Shown: positions 34,341 through 44,181, numbered from the stretch's first letter. The stretch is DNA of 64,000 nt from Pseudactinotalea terrae (GCF_009733845.1 NZ_WNXZ01000010.1:32501-96500); one strand, 5' to 3'. Translations and numbers: made by a program. Notes: generated by a model from the sequence alone, not told the origin.

Positions 34341-35429
34341 CTACTCCTCGCCGCGGATGAAGGCCTCGACCTTGGCGCGGGCGGTCTCGTCGTCGTACTG
34401 CTCGGGGGGCGACTTCATGAAGTAGCTCGACGCGCTCAGGATCGGGCCGCCGATGCCGCGGTCCTTCGCGATCTTGGCTGCGCGCAGCGCGTCGATGATG
34501 ATGCCGGCGGAGTTGGGGGAGTCCCACACCTCGAGCTTGTACTCGAGGTTGAGCGGCACCTCTCCGAACGCACGGCCCTCGAGGCGCACGTACGCCCACT
34601 TGCGGTCGTCGAGCCACGCCACGTAGTCGCTCGGCCCGATGTGGACGTTGCGGTCCTCCTTCTTCCCCGCCAGCGGGCCGTCGTGGAGGTTCGAGGTGAC
34701 GGCCTGGGTCTTGGAGAGCTTCTTGGACTCCAGCCGGTCGCGCTCGAGCATGTTCTTGAAGTCCATGTTGCCGCCGACGTTCAGCTGGTACGTGCGGTCC
34801 AGCACCACGCCGCGGTCCTCGAACAGCTTCGCCAGCACGCGGTGCGTGATCGTCGCGCCGACCTGGGACTTGATGTCGTCGCCGACGATCGGCACCCCGG
34901 CCGCGCGGAACTTCTCCGCCCACTCGGGCGTGCCCGCGATGAACACCGGGAGCGCGTTGACGAACGCGACGCCCGCGTCGATCGCTGCCTGCGCGTAGTG
35001 CTTCGCCGCGTCCTCGGACCCGACCGGCAGGTAGCAGATCAGCACGTCGGCCTTCGCGTCGCGCAGCGCCTGCGCCACGTCGACCGGCTCGGCGTCGGAC
35101 TCGGTGATGGTCTCGCGGTAGTACTTGCCCAGACCGTCGAGCGTGTGGCCGCGCTGCACCGGCACGTTCAGCGGCGGCACGTCCGCGATCTTGATCGTGT
35201 TGTTCTCGCTCGAGGCGATCGCCTCCGACAGGTCGAACCCGACCTTCTTGGCGTCGACGTCGAACGCCGCCACGAACTCGATGTCACGCACGTGGTACTG
35301 GCCGAACTCCACGTGCATGAGGCCGGGGACCTTGGCACGCGGGTCGGCGTCGGCGTAGAAGTGCACGCCCTGGACGAGCGAGGCGGCGCAGTTGCCCACG
35401 CCCGCGATGGCGACTCGGATGGAACCCAT
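34341..35429 (-). CDS. ino1: Inositol-3-phosphate synthase
   Basis: A 362-aa enzyme converting glucose-6-phosphate to inositol-1-phosphate with NAD, the first step to phosphatidylinositol and mycothiol. Motifs: [20 protein letters not shown] (NAD-binding), [47 protein letters not shown] and [20 protein letters not shown]. Length and sequence match actinobacterial Ino1. The padR gene lies 7 bp upstream on the same strand, the standard actinobacterial pair. Confidence 0.97.
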   Translation of the reverse strand: MGSIRVAIAGVGNCAASLVQGVHFYADADPRAKVPGLMHVEFGQYHVRDIEFVAAFDVDAKKVGFDLSEAIASSENNTIKIADVPPLNVPVQRGHTLDGLGKYYRETITESDAEPVDVAQALRDAKADVLICYLPVGSEDAAKHYAQAAIDAGVAFVNALPVFIAGTPEWAEKFRAAGVPIVGDDIKSQVGATITHRVLAKLFEDRGVVLDRTYQLNVGGNMDFKNMLERDRLESKKLSKTQAVTSNLHDGPLAGKKEDRNVHIGPSDYVAWLDDRKWAYVRLEGRAFGEVPLNLEYKLEVWDSPNSAGIIIDALRAAKIAKDRGIGGPILSASSYFMKSPPEQYDDETARAKVEAFIRGEE

Positions 35430-35436
35430 TCTGCGT

Positions 35437-36093
35437 CTACTCCTTGGTGGTGTCCGACGGCGTAGCCGCCGGGTGGGTGGGTGAGGTCGGGTTGGCAGGT
35501 GATGTCGTTTGCTGTGAGTCGGTGGTGTTCCGGCGCTCGTGGGTGATGAGGTCCTCGAGCCAGTGCACCTCGCGATCGATCTGCTCGAGGCCGTGGCGCT
35601 GCAGCTCGAGTGTCCACGCGTCGCGGCGCTCGCGGCCCGCCTGCATGTGCTGCCGCATGCCCTCGCGGCGCTCGAGCATCCGCATCCGCCGGCCCTCGAG
35701 GATCCGTAGCCGGACCTCGGGCCCGACGGCGTCGAACAGCGAGAACCGCACGTCGAAGTGCTCGTCCTCCCAGGAGTCCGGGCCGGCGCTGCCGAGGGTG
35801 CTCGCCAGGCGTTCCTTGCCCTCGGCCGTGAGCTGGTAGACGATCCGCGTCCGCTTCCCGGCGAGCGCGTGCGGGAGATCGGCCGTGTCGATCGCCTCGA
35901 TGTGGCCGGCCGCGGTCAGGTTCTTCAGAGCCGGGTACAGCGAGCCGTACGACAGTGCACGCACGAGCCCCAGCGTGGCGTTGAGCCGCTTGCGCAGCTC
36001 GTACCCGTGCAGGGGTGAGTCCTGCAGTTGGCCGAGGATGGCCAGCTCGAGGACGTCGGATCGTGCGCGCATCGTCACCAGATCGTTGGGCAC
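35437..36093 (-). CDS. PadR-family transcriptional regulator
   Basis: A 218-aa protein. N-terminal PadR winged helix: [52 protein letters not shown], followed by a helical dimerisation domain ([20 protein letters not shown]) and a Ser/Thr/Pro-rich tail. ATG 36093; ATG 36072 ([10 protein letters not shown]) is possible. It is expected to regulate itself and ino1, its downstream neighbour in most Actinobacteria. Confidence 0.93.
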   Translation of the reverse strand: MPNDLVTMRARSDVLELAILGQLQDSPLHGYELRKRLNATLGLVRALSYGSLYPALKNLTAAGHIEAIDTADLPHALAGKRTRIVYQLTAEGKERLASTLGSAGPDSWEDEHFDVRFSLFDAVGPEVRLRILEGRRMRMLERREGMRQHMQAGRERRDAWTLELQRHGLEQIDREVHWLEDLITHERRNTTDSQQTTSPANPTSPTHPAATPSDTTKE

Positions 36094-36124
36094 GCTCGAC
36101 CAGATGTCGAGCGGATATATCGAA

Positions 36125-36153
36125 TTGATACATCCTCAAGCTGACAAAGTCAA
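36125..36153 (-). promoter_or_regulatory. padR-ino1 promoter
   Basis: On the minus strand: TTGACT (36153-36148), 17-bp spacer, TATCAA (36130-36125). The -10 overlaps an AT-rich imperfect palindrome (TATCGAATTGATA on the plus strand, arms TATC/GATA), a reasonable PadR site for autorepression. The transcript start would lie about 25 bp before the ATG at 36093. Confidence 0.6.
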
Positions 36154-36190
36154 CATATGTCACGTCAGACGGGTTGCGCCAGGGCGAGGC

Positions 36191-36260
36191 GTGAGATCGC
36201 ACCGGCACGGTGAGATCGACCTTTGCGACGTGCGATCTCACCGTGGATGTGCGATCTCAC
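36191..36260. repeat. Four-core palindromic element, copy 2 (70 bp)
   Basis: Cores GAGATCG at 36193 and 36212, then inverted CGATCTC at 36233 and 36252; spacing 19-21-19. The 12-mer GTGAGATCGCAC (36191-36202) is perfectly complementary to GTGCGATCTCAC (36249-36260), so the element folds into one long hairpin. It lies between the promoter of padR and the stop of the DeoR/LacI hybrid gene. Confidence 0.9.
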
Positions 36261-36287
36261 GGCGGAGGGTGCCGTGCGACCGGCTGA

Positions 36288-37352
36288 TCAGGCGCGGGTG
36301 GGCGTGCGGACCCTGAGCTCAGGGGAGAGCTCGAGGCTCGACCAGGCGCGGGTGGCGCCGCCGCGCATCCGGGACAGCACGCGCTGCAGGCACAGCTGCG
36401 CGCCTGCCTCGCCGACCTCGTAGCGCGGTGGTGCGACCGCGGTCAGCGGTGTCGCGCACAGCGCGGCGACCTCGTCGTCGTAGGCCACGATCGCCAGGTC
36501 CTCCGGGATGCGCACACCGGCGTCCTCGGCGATGTCCACCAGGCCGATGGCCACCTCGTCCGGGAGCACCACGACGCCGTCGACCTCACGTGCGGTGCAC
36601 CGCCGCACGAGCTCCTGCAGCACCCGCTGCTGCGCGGCCGGCGGGGCGTCGGCGTCGGGAAGTCCCAGCTCCTCGGCCCCGAGTCCCGCTCCGGTGAGCG
36701 CCCGGGCGACACCGGCGCGGACCAGCGGTGCGGTCGGGCCCGTGCGGGTGGCCACCACCACGCGCGAGCACCCGCTCGCCAGCAGATGCTCGGCGGCCAG
36801 CACGCCGCCGACCTCGTGATCGCACCGCACCGAGTCCAGCGCCCCGTGCCAGGGCGAGCCGTCGAGGCTGCGCTCGAGCACCACGACCGGCGGCGCGGCC
36901 GAGGCCAGCAGCTCGTACGTGGCTGCGTCGTCAGCCGCATGGGCCGACGGCGTGACCAGCAGGCCGTCGACGCCCCGCGCGAGCAGCCGCCCGATCTGCT
37001 CGCGCTCGCGGTCGGGCGCGTAGTCGGAGACCGCGAGGACCAGTCGCGCCCCGGCCTCGCCGAGAGCGGCGCGCGCGCCCCGGATCACGTCGGGGAAGTA
37101 GTACGTCGCCGACGGCACCACCATCCCGATCGTCGCGACCGGTGCGCTCGTGCGCGACAGGGCCACGCGCTCGCCGGCGGCCACGGCGCCGCCGTGCACG
37201 CGCCGCAGAAGCCCGGCTGCCTCGAGATCGGCGAGGTCGCGCCGGATGGTCATGCCCGATGCCGCGACACGGACCGCGAACTCCTCGGTGCGGACAGCGC
37301 CGTGCACCCGGAGCTCGCGCAGGAGCTGGGCACGCCGCTCGGCAGAGAGCAT
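36288..37352 (-). CDS. DeoR-type HTH fused to LacI-type sugar-binding domain, transcriptional regulator
   Basis: About 354 aa from ATG 37352 (MLSAERRAQLLRELRVHGAV); an ATG at 37382 would add ten residues covering the operator. The N-terminal 65 residues are DeoR-like (GMTIRRDLADLEAAGLLRRV, HGGAVAAG) instead of a LacI HTH. Residues about 80-345 are a LacI/PBP1-like ligand domain (IGMVVPSATYYFPDVIRGAR, ILAIVAYDDEVAAL-type segment). Position directly before the secreted lyase-like gene suggests sugar-dependent control of that gene. The HTH/sensor combination is found in some actinobacterial sugar regulators. Confidence 0.87.
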   Translation of the reverse strand: MLSAERRAQLLRELRVHGAVRTEEFAVRVAASGMTIRRDLADLEAAGLLRRVHGGAVAAGERVALSRTSAPVATIGMVVPSATYYFPDVIRGARAALGEAGARLVLAVSDYAPDREREQIGRLLARGVDGLLVTPSAHAADDAATYELLASAAPPVVVLERSLDGSPWHGALDSVRCDHEVGGVLAAEHLLASGCSRVVVATRTGPTAPLVRAGVARALTGAGLGAEELGLPDADAPPAAQQRVLQELVRRCTAREVDGVVVLPDEVAIGLVDIAEDAGVRIPEDLAIVAYDDEVAALCATPLTAVAPPRYEVGEAGAQLCLQRVLSRMRGGATRAWSSLELSPELRVRTPTRA

Positions 37353-37368
37353 GCGCACATTGTGCGCA
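37352..37368. promoter_or_regulatory. Perfect 17-bp palindrome at the regulator start codon
   Basis: TGCGCACA-T-TGTGCGCA: 8-bp arms, one central base, touching the ATG of the DeoR/LacI hybrid gene. This is the shape of an autoregulatory operator. Its GCGCAC core also appears in the element at 41000-41069 upstream of the lyase gene, so both could be bound by the same protein. Confidence 0.6.
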
Positions 37369-37412
37369 ACCCGATCACCCATGCACGCAAGGGACGCGCG
37401 CCCCGACCCTTC

Positions 37413-40400
37413 TCAGCGCACCCGCACGGTGATCGGCGCCGACTCCGTGGTCCCCGCCTCGTTGATCCACTCGACGCGGTACACGTAGCTGCCCGCCGGT
37501 AGCGCATCGGCGCGGTAGGTCATGCGCTGGTGCGACGGGGTCGCGGCGACCAGATCGCCCTCGGCCACGAGGTCCTCGCCCTGGAACAGCCGGTAGCTGT
37601 CCGCGTTCGTGCCCCACCACAGGTCGGCTGTGACGGTGAACGTGCCGTCGCCGTCCCTGTTGTCGTGGCTGAGCACGGGTACCCCCGGGGCGGCGTCGGT
37701 GACCTTGACGGTGAGCGGCGCCGTCGTCGTCCGGCCTGCGCTGTTGATCAGCTCGGCCGCGTACACGTAGCTGCCGTCGATCCGTCCCGTGATCGGGAAC
37801 CCGACCTGCTGCGCGTCCGGCGTGCCGGCCTGCACGTGCTCGGACGCGATCAGCGTGCCGTCCTCGTACAGGTGGACCCGGCTGGCGTTGCTGCCCCACC
37901 ACAGGTTCATCGTGATCGTGTAGTCACCGTCGCGGAGCCCGGTGTCCCAGCCGTTGTCACTGCTCAGCACGCCGACGGCGGGGGGCTGCGTCGCGCCGTC
38001 GTCGTCGGCCGGGAAACCATCCTCGACCGCGCCGAGGTCCGCCAGGTCGATGACGCGGCCGTCGAGGTAGATGACCCCGTCGACGACCTCGGCGGTGAGC
38101 GGTCCGGCCTCGGACGTGGCGAGCACGATCCGGAACTCAGCAGACTGCCCGGTGCGGGTGAGCCGCAGGGTGTGGTCGATGACCTGCACCTGCAGCCCCT
38201 CGCGATCGGGGACGAACCCGGAGAGCGTGGCGCCGTCGGGATTCGTGAACGTGAACAGCGGCTCACCGGGCGCGCTGTCCGGGAACGTGGCGATCGCCAC
38301 CGAGTCCTCAGGGCGCAGCTGCCAGTCCCAGTCGTGGGACTCGTCGTCGGCGAAGGTGTCGTGGATCGCGACGATCGCCTCAGCCGCCCCACCCGGGGCG
38401 AGGTCGACGACCTGCTCGCGCTCCGCCGCCCGGACCTCGAAGTTGGCCGAGCCGTCCAGGTGGACGTAGCCACCGCCCTGGTCCTCGAAGGATCGGGACG
38501 CGAGCGTGACCCCCTCGCCGCGCACGGTCTCGTACTGGTTCACGTACTGCTCGAGCTCGCCGTCGACGAGCGGCTTGCTCCACAGCAGCGGGTCGTGGAC
38601 CTTGCCGCCCTGCAGCGCCCAGGACGTGTCGTGGCTCATCCACGACAGCGCGAACGTCTCGGCTGCCGACCAGCCCTTGTGCTGCACGTTGCGGTTCGAC
38701 GTCGAGATCAGGGTGTCGTCGACGTCGGCGAGCTCAGAACGGAACGCGTAGAAGCCCGCCTCGTCATCGAGCAGCGCGGTGCGAGCAGCCGCCGCGCTGA
38801 GATCGGCCGGGTCGCCGCTGACGCCCTCCGGGTAGTAGAGGACCGCGAACATGCTGTGCACGTCGTCGAACGGTGCGGCGGCGGAGTCGACGCCCTGCAG
38901 CTGGTCGTACAGGTGCACGAGCCCAGGCAGGGCGTCCGCCGGCGCGGTGGGGAACAGCAGCGGGAAGGTGCCGCTGACCTGCTTGCTCGGCCCGGAGACG
39001 CCGAACTGGAGCACGTCGGCATCCGCTCGCGAGCTGACCACGTGCAGGGTCAGGTTCCAGAAGTCGACGGCGGCGAGCGGGGCGTCGAGCGCGAGCACGC
39101 CCGCGTCGTGGGCCATGAGCAGGGACGGGAACAGGTACAGCTGCGCGTAGTGGAAGTAGTCCCAGCCCTCCTGGGTCCAGCCGGTCTCCGTGTACCCCTC
39201 CTGCAGATGGCGCGTCACCTGGTTGATCAGGTAGGTGATCCGCTCGTCGTGGGTGCCGAAGTCGCCGTCACCGCGTGCGGCCAGCAGCAGCGCGAGCTCG
39301 GTGCCGTGCGTGACGGCCACCCAGTTGGAGGCGCGGTCGGCGCCGTCGAGCGTGTCATGGTGATAGGTCGAGAGCAGGTCGGTGGTCCGCGTCATGAGGT
39401 CACGCACGTCGGCGCGCTGCTGCTCGGTCCAGCCCGCGTGGGCCAGGTCGTAGGCGGGCGCGAGGTTGAGCGCCCCGCGGCCCAGCTCCAGACCCATGTT
39501 GGTCTCGCGGGCGACGATCCAGTCCGCGCCGGCCATGACGGCGTCATAGGCCGTCTGCGCGTACGCGGGATCGTGCGTGACCGCGTACGCGAACGCCGCG
39601 TCGCGGGCGCGGTAGAGCTCGGTCGCCGAACCCGGGTAGGCGGCGCCGGTGCCGTCGAGGCGTGCGATCAGCGCGTCCCACGCGCCGCCGACCGTCGGGG
39701 CGCCGCTGGCGAGGTCGGCCTGGATGCGGGCGACGACGTCGGCGTCGACGAGCGTGCGCGGGTGCTGCTCCGCGCCGACGACGGCTCGCGCCAGCTCGGT
39801 GCCGCCCGAGCGGAGCACGACCACGGAACCCGGCGCGGCCCCGGGTGTCTCGACACTGCCCTGGTAGCCGGTCACCGGCACCGGGGCGAGCTCGCCCACC
39901 TGGACGCTCAGCTCGCTGGTGGGGTCGCCGTCGGCCACTGCCCAGCTCACGTGCGTGGCGTCGCCCTGCTGCAGGGCGGTGACGAGGCTGAGGACGGTGC
40001 GGTCCGCGAACGTGGCCGCGGTCGTGGTCGTGGCCGGTGGGGTCGTCTCGAGCACCGAGCCGTCGGCATCGAGCGCCTGCACGAGATAGGTGTAGGTGGT
40101 GCCCGGCGCGGCGGTGGCATCCGCCGTGGTGGGTGCCAGTGCGTGCTTGAGCAGGTTGCCGGTGCTCGCCGGCGGCGCAGCGGAGCCCTCGGCGCGGTAG
40201 ATGGCGTACCGGTCGGCGGCGTCGTCCTCGAAGCTCCAGGTGAGCTCGACCGGGCCGCGCGCGCTCGGTGACGCCGTGAGCGTGGCCGACGCCCCGACCG
40301 TCTCGGTGATGGTCAGGTCGGCGAACCACACGGTGCCGCCCGCACGGTCGAGCATCGGCTCGATGGAGATCCGTGCGGCGGTCTCGGGCAGCACGAGGCC

Positions 40401-40886
40401 GGTCGAGTACGTCCGCCAGTCGAAGGTGCCGGTTACATACGGCCCGGCGCGCACCGGGAGCACGACCTTGCCGGCGCTGTCGTAGGCCTGCACGCGCAGC
40501 ATGCTGAAGCCACCGGTGAGGCCGTCACCGCGCACCCAGCCGGTGAGCGTGAGCTCGCGGGCGATCGAGGCGTCGATGTCGATCCGCTGCGTGAGCGCGA
40601 GCCGTGCATCGGGACCGGAGACCGAGGTGATCGCGACCGCAGGCCCGCCGGTCGGGCCGGCGTCCTGGTCGACCGTCACGGTGGCGGTGCCCGCAGGTCT
40701 CCAGGTGCCCCACCCCGCGGGGATGCCGTTCGTGCCCACGTCGCCGAAGGAGGGGTTGGTGATGACCGGCACATCGGCGGCCTCGGCGGGAGCGGCGACC
40801 GCGGTGGCGGCGCCGCCGATCAGCGCGGCCGCGACCAGGCTCGCCAGCGCGGAGCGCACACGGGTGCGCATCGACCTCGACCTCAT
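37413..40886 (-). CDS. Large secreted polysaccharide lyase-like enzyme with carbohydrate-binding and Ig-like modules
   Basis: A 1,157-aa exported protein from ATG 40886, with AGGAGG eight bases upstream. Signal peptide 1-37 ends APAEA-AD. About 38-190 is a galactose-binding-like CBM (NPSFGDVGTNGIPAGWGTW), about 200-290 is Fn3-like (VELTWSFEDDAADRYAIYRA), and about 390-690 is an alpha-toroid like alginate/chondroitin/heparin lyases (ASNWVAVTHGTELALLLAAR, ETGWTQEGWDYFHYAQLYLF). About 700-950 is a beta-sandwich region, and the C-terminus has two ChiA-N/Ig-like repeats (DYTITMNLWWGSNASRVHLY; TFTVTADLWWGTNADSYRLF). The exact PL family is unclear. No sugar transporter is nearby. Confidence 0.85.
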   Translation of the reverse strand: MRSRSMRTRVRSALASLVAAALIGGAATAVAAPAEAADVPVITNPSFGDVGTNGIPAGWGTWRPAGTATVTVDQDAGPTGGPAVAITSVSGPDARLALTQRIDIDASIARELTLTGWVRGDGLTGGFSMLRVQAYDSAGKVVLPVRAGPYVTGTFDWRTYSTGLVLPETAARISIEPMLDRAGGTVWFADLTITETVGASATLTASPSARGPVELTWSFEDDAADRYAIYRAEGSAAPPASTGNLLKHALAPTTADATAAPGTTYTYLVQALDADGSVLETTPPATTTTAATFADRTVLSLVTALQQGDATHVSWAVADGDPTSELSVQVGELAPVPVTGYQGSVETPGAAPGSVVVLRSGGTELARAVVGAEQHPRTLVDADVVARIQADLASGAPTVGGAWDALIARLDGTGAAYPGSATELYRARDAAFAYAVTHDPAYAQTAYDAVMAGADWIVARETNMGLELGRGALNLAPAYDLAHAGWTEQQRADVRDLMTRTTDLLSTYHHDTLDGADRASNWVAVTHGTELALLLAARGDGDFGTHDERITYLINQVTRHLQEGYTETGWTQEGWDYFHYAQLYLFPSLLMAHDAGVLALDAPLAAVDFWNLTLHVVSSRADADVLQFGVSGPSKQVSGTFPLLFPTAPADALPGLVHLYDQLQGVDSAAAPFDDVHSMFAVLYYPEGVSGDPADLSAAAARTALLDDEAGFYAFRSELADVDDTLISTSNRNVQHKGWSAAETFALSWMSHDTSWALQGGKVHDPLLWSKPLVDGELEQYVNQYETVRGEGVTLASRSFEDQGGGYVHLDGSANFEVRAAEREQVVDLAPGGAAEAIVAIHDTFADDESHDWDWQLRPEDSVAIATFPDSAPGEPLFTFTNPDGATLSGFVPDREGLQVQVIDHTLRLTRTGQSAEFRIVLATSEAGPLTAEVVDGVIYLDGRVIDLADLGAVEDGFPADDDGATQPPAVGVLSSDNGWDTGLRDGDYTITMNLWWGSNASRVHLYEDGTLIASEHVQAGTPDAQQVGFPITGRIDGSYVYAAELINSAGRTTTAPLTVKVTDAAPGVPVLSHDNRDGDGTFTVTADLWWGTNADSYRLFQGEDLVAEGDLVAATPSHQRMTYRADALPAGSYVYRVEWINEAGTTESAPITVRVR

Positions 40887-40999
40887 CACGAACCTCCTTG
40901 GCGGCGACAGGTTCGATCGATGGTGGCACCGCCTCAACGAGACCGCACCTATCTGAACAGAACTGAACATGCCGCCGTCGGCGATCAGGCCCGGCGGGA

Positions 41000-41069
41000 G
41001 TGAGTGCGCACATCGACGGCGAGAGCGCACCGCGCGGAGTGCGCACTCACCCGGGATGTGCGCACTCAG
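41000..41069. repeat. Four-core palindromic element, copy 3 (70 bp)
   Basis: Cores GAGTGCG at 41002, GAGAGCG at 41021, inverted CGCACTC at 41042 and 41061; spacing 19-21-19. GTGAGTGCGCAC (41000-41011) pairs with GTGCGCACTCA- (41058-41068). It is 70 bp like copy 2 and lies upstream of the lyase gene. Together with the copy at 36191 it brackets the regulator-lyase cassette. Confidence 0.88.
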
Positions 41070-41079
41070 CGGCTGTGGC

Positions 41080-41649
41080 TCACGCCCGGAGCGGCGCGAG
41101 CGCCAGCGTGGTCTCCTCCAGCAGGTCGAGCAGGTTCCTCAGCTCCTCGGGGCGGCGCTCCAGGGGCGCGAACGTGCCGTCGTCGTCCCAGTCGAGGAAC
41201 TCGTACAGCGCGACCTGGTGTCGCACCACGGTTCCCATCACGTTGGCGATGATGCCGCGCCAGTGCTCGGTGGCGCGGGTGCCGCCGTCGGAGCCGTAGG
41301 AGACGATGCCGAAGCCCTTGAAGCCCCACTCCGGGTACAGCACGTCGAGGGCGTTCTTCATCGCCGCCGGCACCCCGTGGTTGTACTCGGGGGTGACCCA
41401 CACGAAGCCGTCGAACCGGTCGATGGTGGCGCTCCACTCGCGCGTCTGCGGCACCTCGTACTGCCGGTTCGCCGAGCCGGGCACCGTCGGCTCGCACAGC
41501 AGCGGCAGGTCGAAGGCCTTGAGGTCGACCAGCTCGTAGTCGGCGCCCTCGCGGCCCTGGGCGAGCTCATGGACCCATCGGCCCACCGCCTCTCCCTTGC
41601 GGCCCGGCCGGGTGCTCCCGATGACGACGGCGATGCGCAGCTTGGTCAT
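41080..41649 (-). CDS. NADPH-dependent FMN reductase family protein
   Basis: A 189-aa flavodoxin-like protein. The FMN phosphate loop is VVIGSTRPGRKGEAVGRWVH. The second signature, VWVTPEYNHGVPAAMKNALD, is the classic quinone/azo/chromate reductase motif, followed by FGIVSYGSDGGTRATEHWRG. It transfers electrons from NAD(P)H to FMN or quinones. No coupling to the lyase is visible beyond orientation. Confidence 0.93.
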   Translation of the reverse strand: MTKLRIAVVIGSTRPGRKGEAVGRWVHELAQGREGADYELVDLKAFDLPLLCEPTVPGSANRQYEVPQTREWSATIDRFDGFVWVTPEYNHGVPAAMKNALDVLYPEWGFKGFGIVSYGSDGGTRATEHWRGIIANVMGTVVRHQVALYEFLDWDDDGTFAPLERRPEELRNLLDLLEETTLALAPLRA

Positions 41650-41847
41650 GTGTCCATAGAACTACACGATCCGGCACGCGTTCGGGCACGGTGGACGCTC
41701 CCCGGTCACGGTGTGGCGTGCGCCGCAGCGCGGGCGCGGATCGTGTGAAGGTTGCTGGGATGCTCGGTGCGGCGGCCGCTCGAGGTGCGCATACTGGGAT
41801 CGGCCGCACCCTGGCCAACCACCATCCTTCGTCGAGAGCGAGACCGC

Positions 41848-44181
41848 GTGCCGTCTGAGCGCAAGCCGACCGGCCCCACCCGCCGCAGCGTCACGTCGAC
41901 CCGCCGGGGCACCGGCGCGGCATCGTCGACCCGGTCGACGACGGCATCGAAGCCAGCCACGCGGAAGGCCGCCTCGAAGAAGGGCGGCAGCACGGGTCCG
42001 GCTGGGAAGAAGCGCTTCTGGAACTACCCGCGCCGTGGCAAGGGCCCGATCCACCGCTGGCTGCCGAGCTGGCGGTTCATGCTCGTCTCGGCGCTGAGCG
42101 TCTTCGTGCTCGGCGCCGGCGTGTTCTTCTACTTCTACGCCACCACCGACGTGCCGGAGGCGCAGGACATCGCTCTCGCAGAGTCGAGCGCGGTCTACTT
42201 CGCCGACGGCGAGACCCAGATGGGCTCGTTCGCCGAGGTCAACAGGGACATCATCGACCCGACCACGCTGCCCGAGCACGTGGGCCAGGCGGTGGTGGCG
42301 TCCGAGGACCGGCGGTTCTACTCCAACTCCGGCATCGACCCGATCGGCCTGCTGCGCGCGATCTGGAACAACGTGCGCGGCAACCCCACGCAGGGTGGCT
42401 CCACGCTGACCCAGCAGTACGTCGAGCGGTACTACACCGGGCAGACCTCCGGCTACGGCGACAAGGTGCGCGAGGTCATCCTCGCGCTCAAGATCGACCG
42501 GTCGCAGAGCAAGGAAGAGATCCTCGGCAACTACCTGAACACGATCTACTTCGGCCGCGGCGCCTACGGCATCGAGGCTGCCTCGCAGGCGTACTTCGGC
42601 AAGCCTGCCGCCGAGCTGACCGTCAGCGAGTCGGCGATGCTGGCCGGCGTCATCCCCTCGCCCTCTCGATGGGACCCGGCGGTCGATCCCGAGCAGGCCG
42701 AGGCGCGCTGGAACCGCACGCTCGACTTCATGGTCAGCGGTGGCTTCCTCACCGAGGAAGAGCGCCAGCAGCAGGAGCTCCCGACGACGGTGGAGACCGA
42801 CTCGAGCAACACCCTGGGTGGACCCAACGGGTACCTGCTCGACATGGTCCGCACCGAGCTGATCGAGCGGGGGGAGATCAGCGAGGCCGACGTCTACGGC
42901 GGCGGGCTCGACATCGTCACGACGATCGACCCGCGCCTGCAGGAGCTCGCCGTCGAGGCGGCCCAGAGCCTGCCCGACGACGCCCCCGAGAACCTCAAGG
43001 TCGCGCTCGTCTCGATGGACCCGACCACCGGGGCGATCGTCTCCCTGTACGGCGGGCCGGACTTCGTCAGCGAATCGCGCAACAGGGTGACCCAGGACGT
43101 CGCCCAGGGCGGCTCGACCTTCAAACCCTTCACGCTGATCGCCGCGCTCGAGAGCGGGATGCCGCTCGAGGAGCGGTTCGCCAGCTACTCGCCCATGGAG
43201 CTGGAGTGCTACGGCGACAAGGAGGTCCGCAACTTCGACCGGATCAACCGGGGCAACATCGACCTCGTCGAGGCGACCGAGAACTCGGTCAACACGGTCT
43301 ACGTGCAGATGAACTGCGAGGTGGGCCCGGAGAACACGGTCGACGTCGCCACCCGCCTCGGGCTCCCGGAGGACACCTCCGGCCTGGAGGCCGTCGCCTC
43401 GAACGTGCTCGGCTCGGCCTCGCCGCACCCCCTCGACATGGTGACCGCCTACTCGACGATCGCTGCGGGCGGCGAGCGGCACCAGAGCTACATCGTGGCG
43501 GAGGCGACCGACGCCACGGGCGCGGTCGTCTACAGCGGCGCCCGCCCGGGCGAGCAGGTGGTCGACGAGCAGGTCATCGCCGATGCGACCTATGCGATGA
43601 CCCAGGTCGTCGAGCACGGCACCGGTGAGACCGCGAGCCAGATCGGCCGTCCCGCGGCCGGCAAGACCGGCTCGTCGCAGGACTACCGCTCCGCATGGTT
43701 CGTGGGCTTCGTCCCGCAGCTCACGACGGCGGTCGCGCTCTACCAGCCGGGTGAGGACGGCACCGAGGAGGTGCTGACGCCCTTCGGTGGCGTGGACCCG
43801 ATCGCCGGTGGCACCTGGCCGACGACGATCTGGACCGACTACATGACCGGAGCCGTCGAAGGCCTGCCCGTGCTCGAGTTCCCGCAGCGGAGCGAGCCCG
43901 AGACCCCGAGCCGCCAGCCCACCCAAGAGCCGACGACGGAGGAGCCCACCACCGAGGAGCCGACCACCGAGGAGCCGACGACGGAGGAGCCCACGACGGA
44001 GGAACCGACGACGACCCCGCCGCCGGAGCCCACCGACGACCCGACGACGACGGAACCCCCGACCGAGCCGACCGATGAACCTACGGACGAGCCCACGGAG
44101 GAGCCGACGACCACGGAACCCACGGACGAGCCGACCGATGGGCAGACCGACGGCCTCGGTCTGCCCATCCCCGACCCGTAG
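41848..44181 (+). CDS. ponA: Class A penicillin-binding protein (bifunctional transglycosylase/transpeptidase)
   Basis: About 777 aa from GTG 41848 (VPSERKPTGPTR; GAGAGCGAG upstream). A basic cytoplasmic tail precedes one TM (FMLVSALSVFVLGAGVFFYF). Transglycosylase domain: VVASEDRRFYSNSGID with the catalytic Glu, GGSTLTQQYVERYY, EEILGNYLNTIYFGRGAYG. Transpeptidase domain: SxxK in GGSTFKPF, SxN in TENSVNTVY, KTG in AAGKTGSS. The last about 90 residues are repeats of the EEPTT and EPTDEPT type, a wall-spanning tail. Its position just upstream of rpsF matches PonA1 of mycobacteria. Confidence 0.95.
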   Translation: MPSERKPTGPTRRSVTSTRRGTGAASSTRSTTASKPATRKAASKKGGSTGPAGKKRFWNYPRRGKGPIHRWLPSWRFMLVSALSVFVLGAGVFFYFYATTDVPEAQDIALAESSAVYFADGETQMGSFAEVNRDIIDPTTLPEHVGQAVVASEDRRFYSNSGIDPIGLLRAIWNNVRGNPTQGGSTLTQQYVERYYTGQTSGYGDKVREVILALKIDRSQSKEEILGNYLNTIYFGRGAYGIEAASQAYFGKPAAELTVSESAMLAGVIPSPSRWDPAVDPEQAEARWNRTLDFMVSGGFLTEEERQQQELPTTVETDSSNTLGGPNGYLLDMVRTELIERGEISEADVYGGGLDIVTTIDPRLQELAVEAAQSLPDDAPENLKVALVSMDPTTGAIVSLYGGPDFVSESRNRVTQDVAQGGSTFKPFTLIAALESGMPLEERFASYSPMELECYGDKEVRNFDRINRGNIDLVEATENSVNTVYVQMNCEVGPENTVDVATRLGLPEDTSGLEAVASNVLGSASPHPLDMVTAYSTIAAGGERHQSYIVAEATDATGAVVYSGARPGEQVVDEQVIADATYAMTQVVEHGTGETASQIGRPAAGKTGSSQDYRSAWFVGFVPQLTTAVALYQPGEDGTEEVLTPFGGVDPIAGGTWPTTIWTDYMTGAVEGLPVLEFPQRSEPETPSRQPTQEPTTEEPTTEEPTTEEPTTEEPTTEEPTTTPPPEPTDDPTTTEPPTEPTDEPTDEPTEEPTTTEPTDEPTDGQTDGLGLPIPDP

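Noticed and set aside
43915..44150. Separate repeat element at the end of ponA
   Set aside because: The repeats encode the in-frame EEPTT/EPTDEP tail of the PBP, so they are part of the protein.
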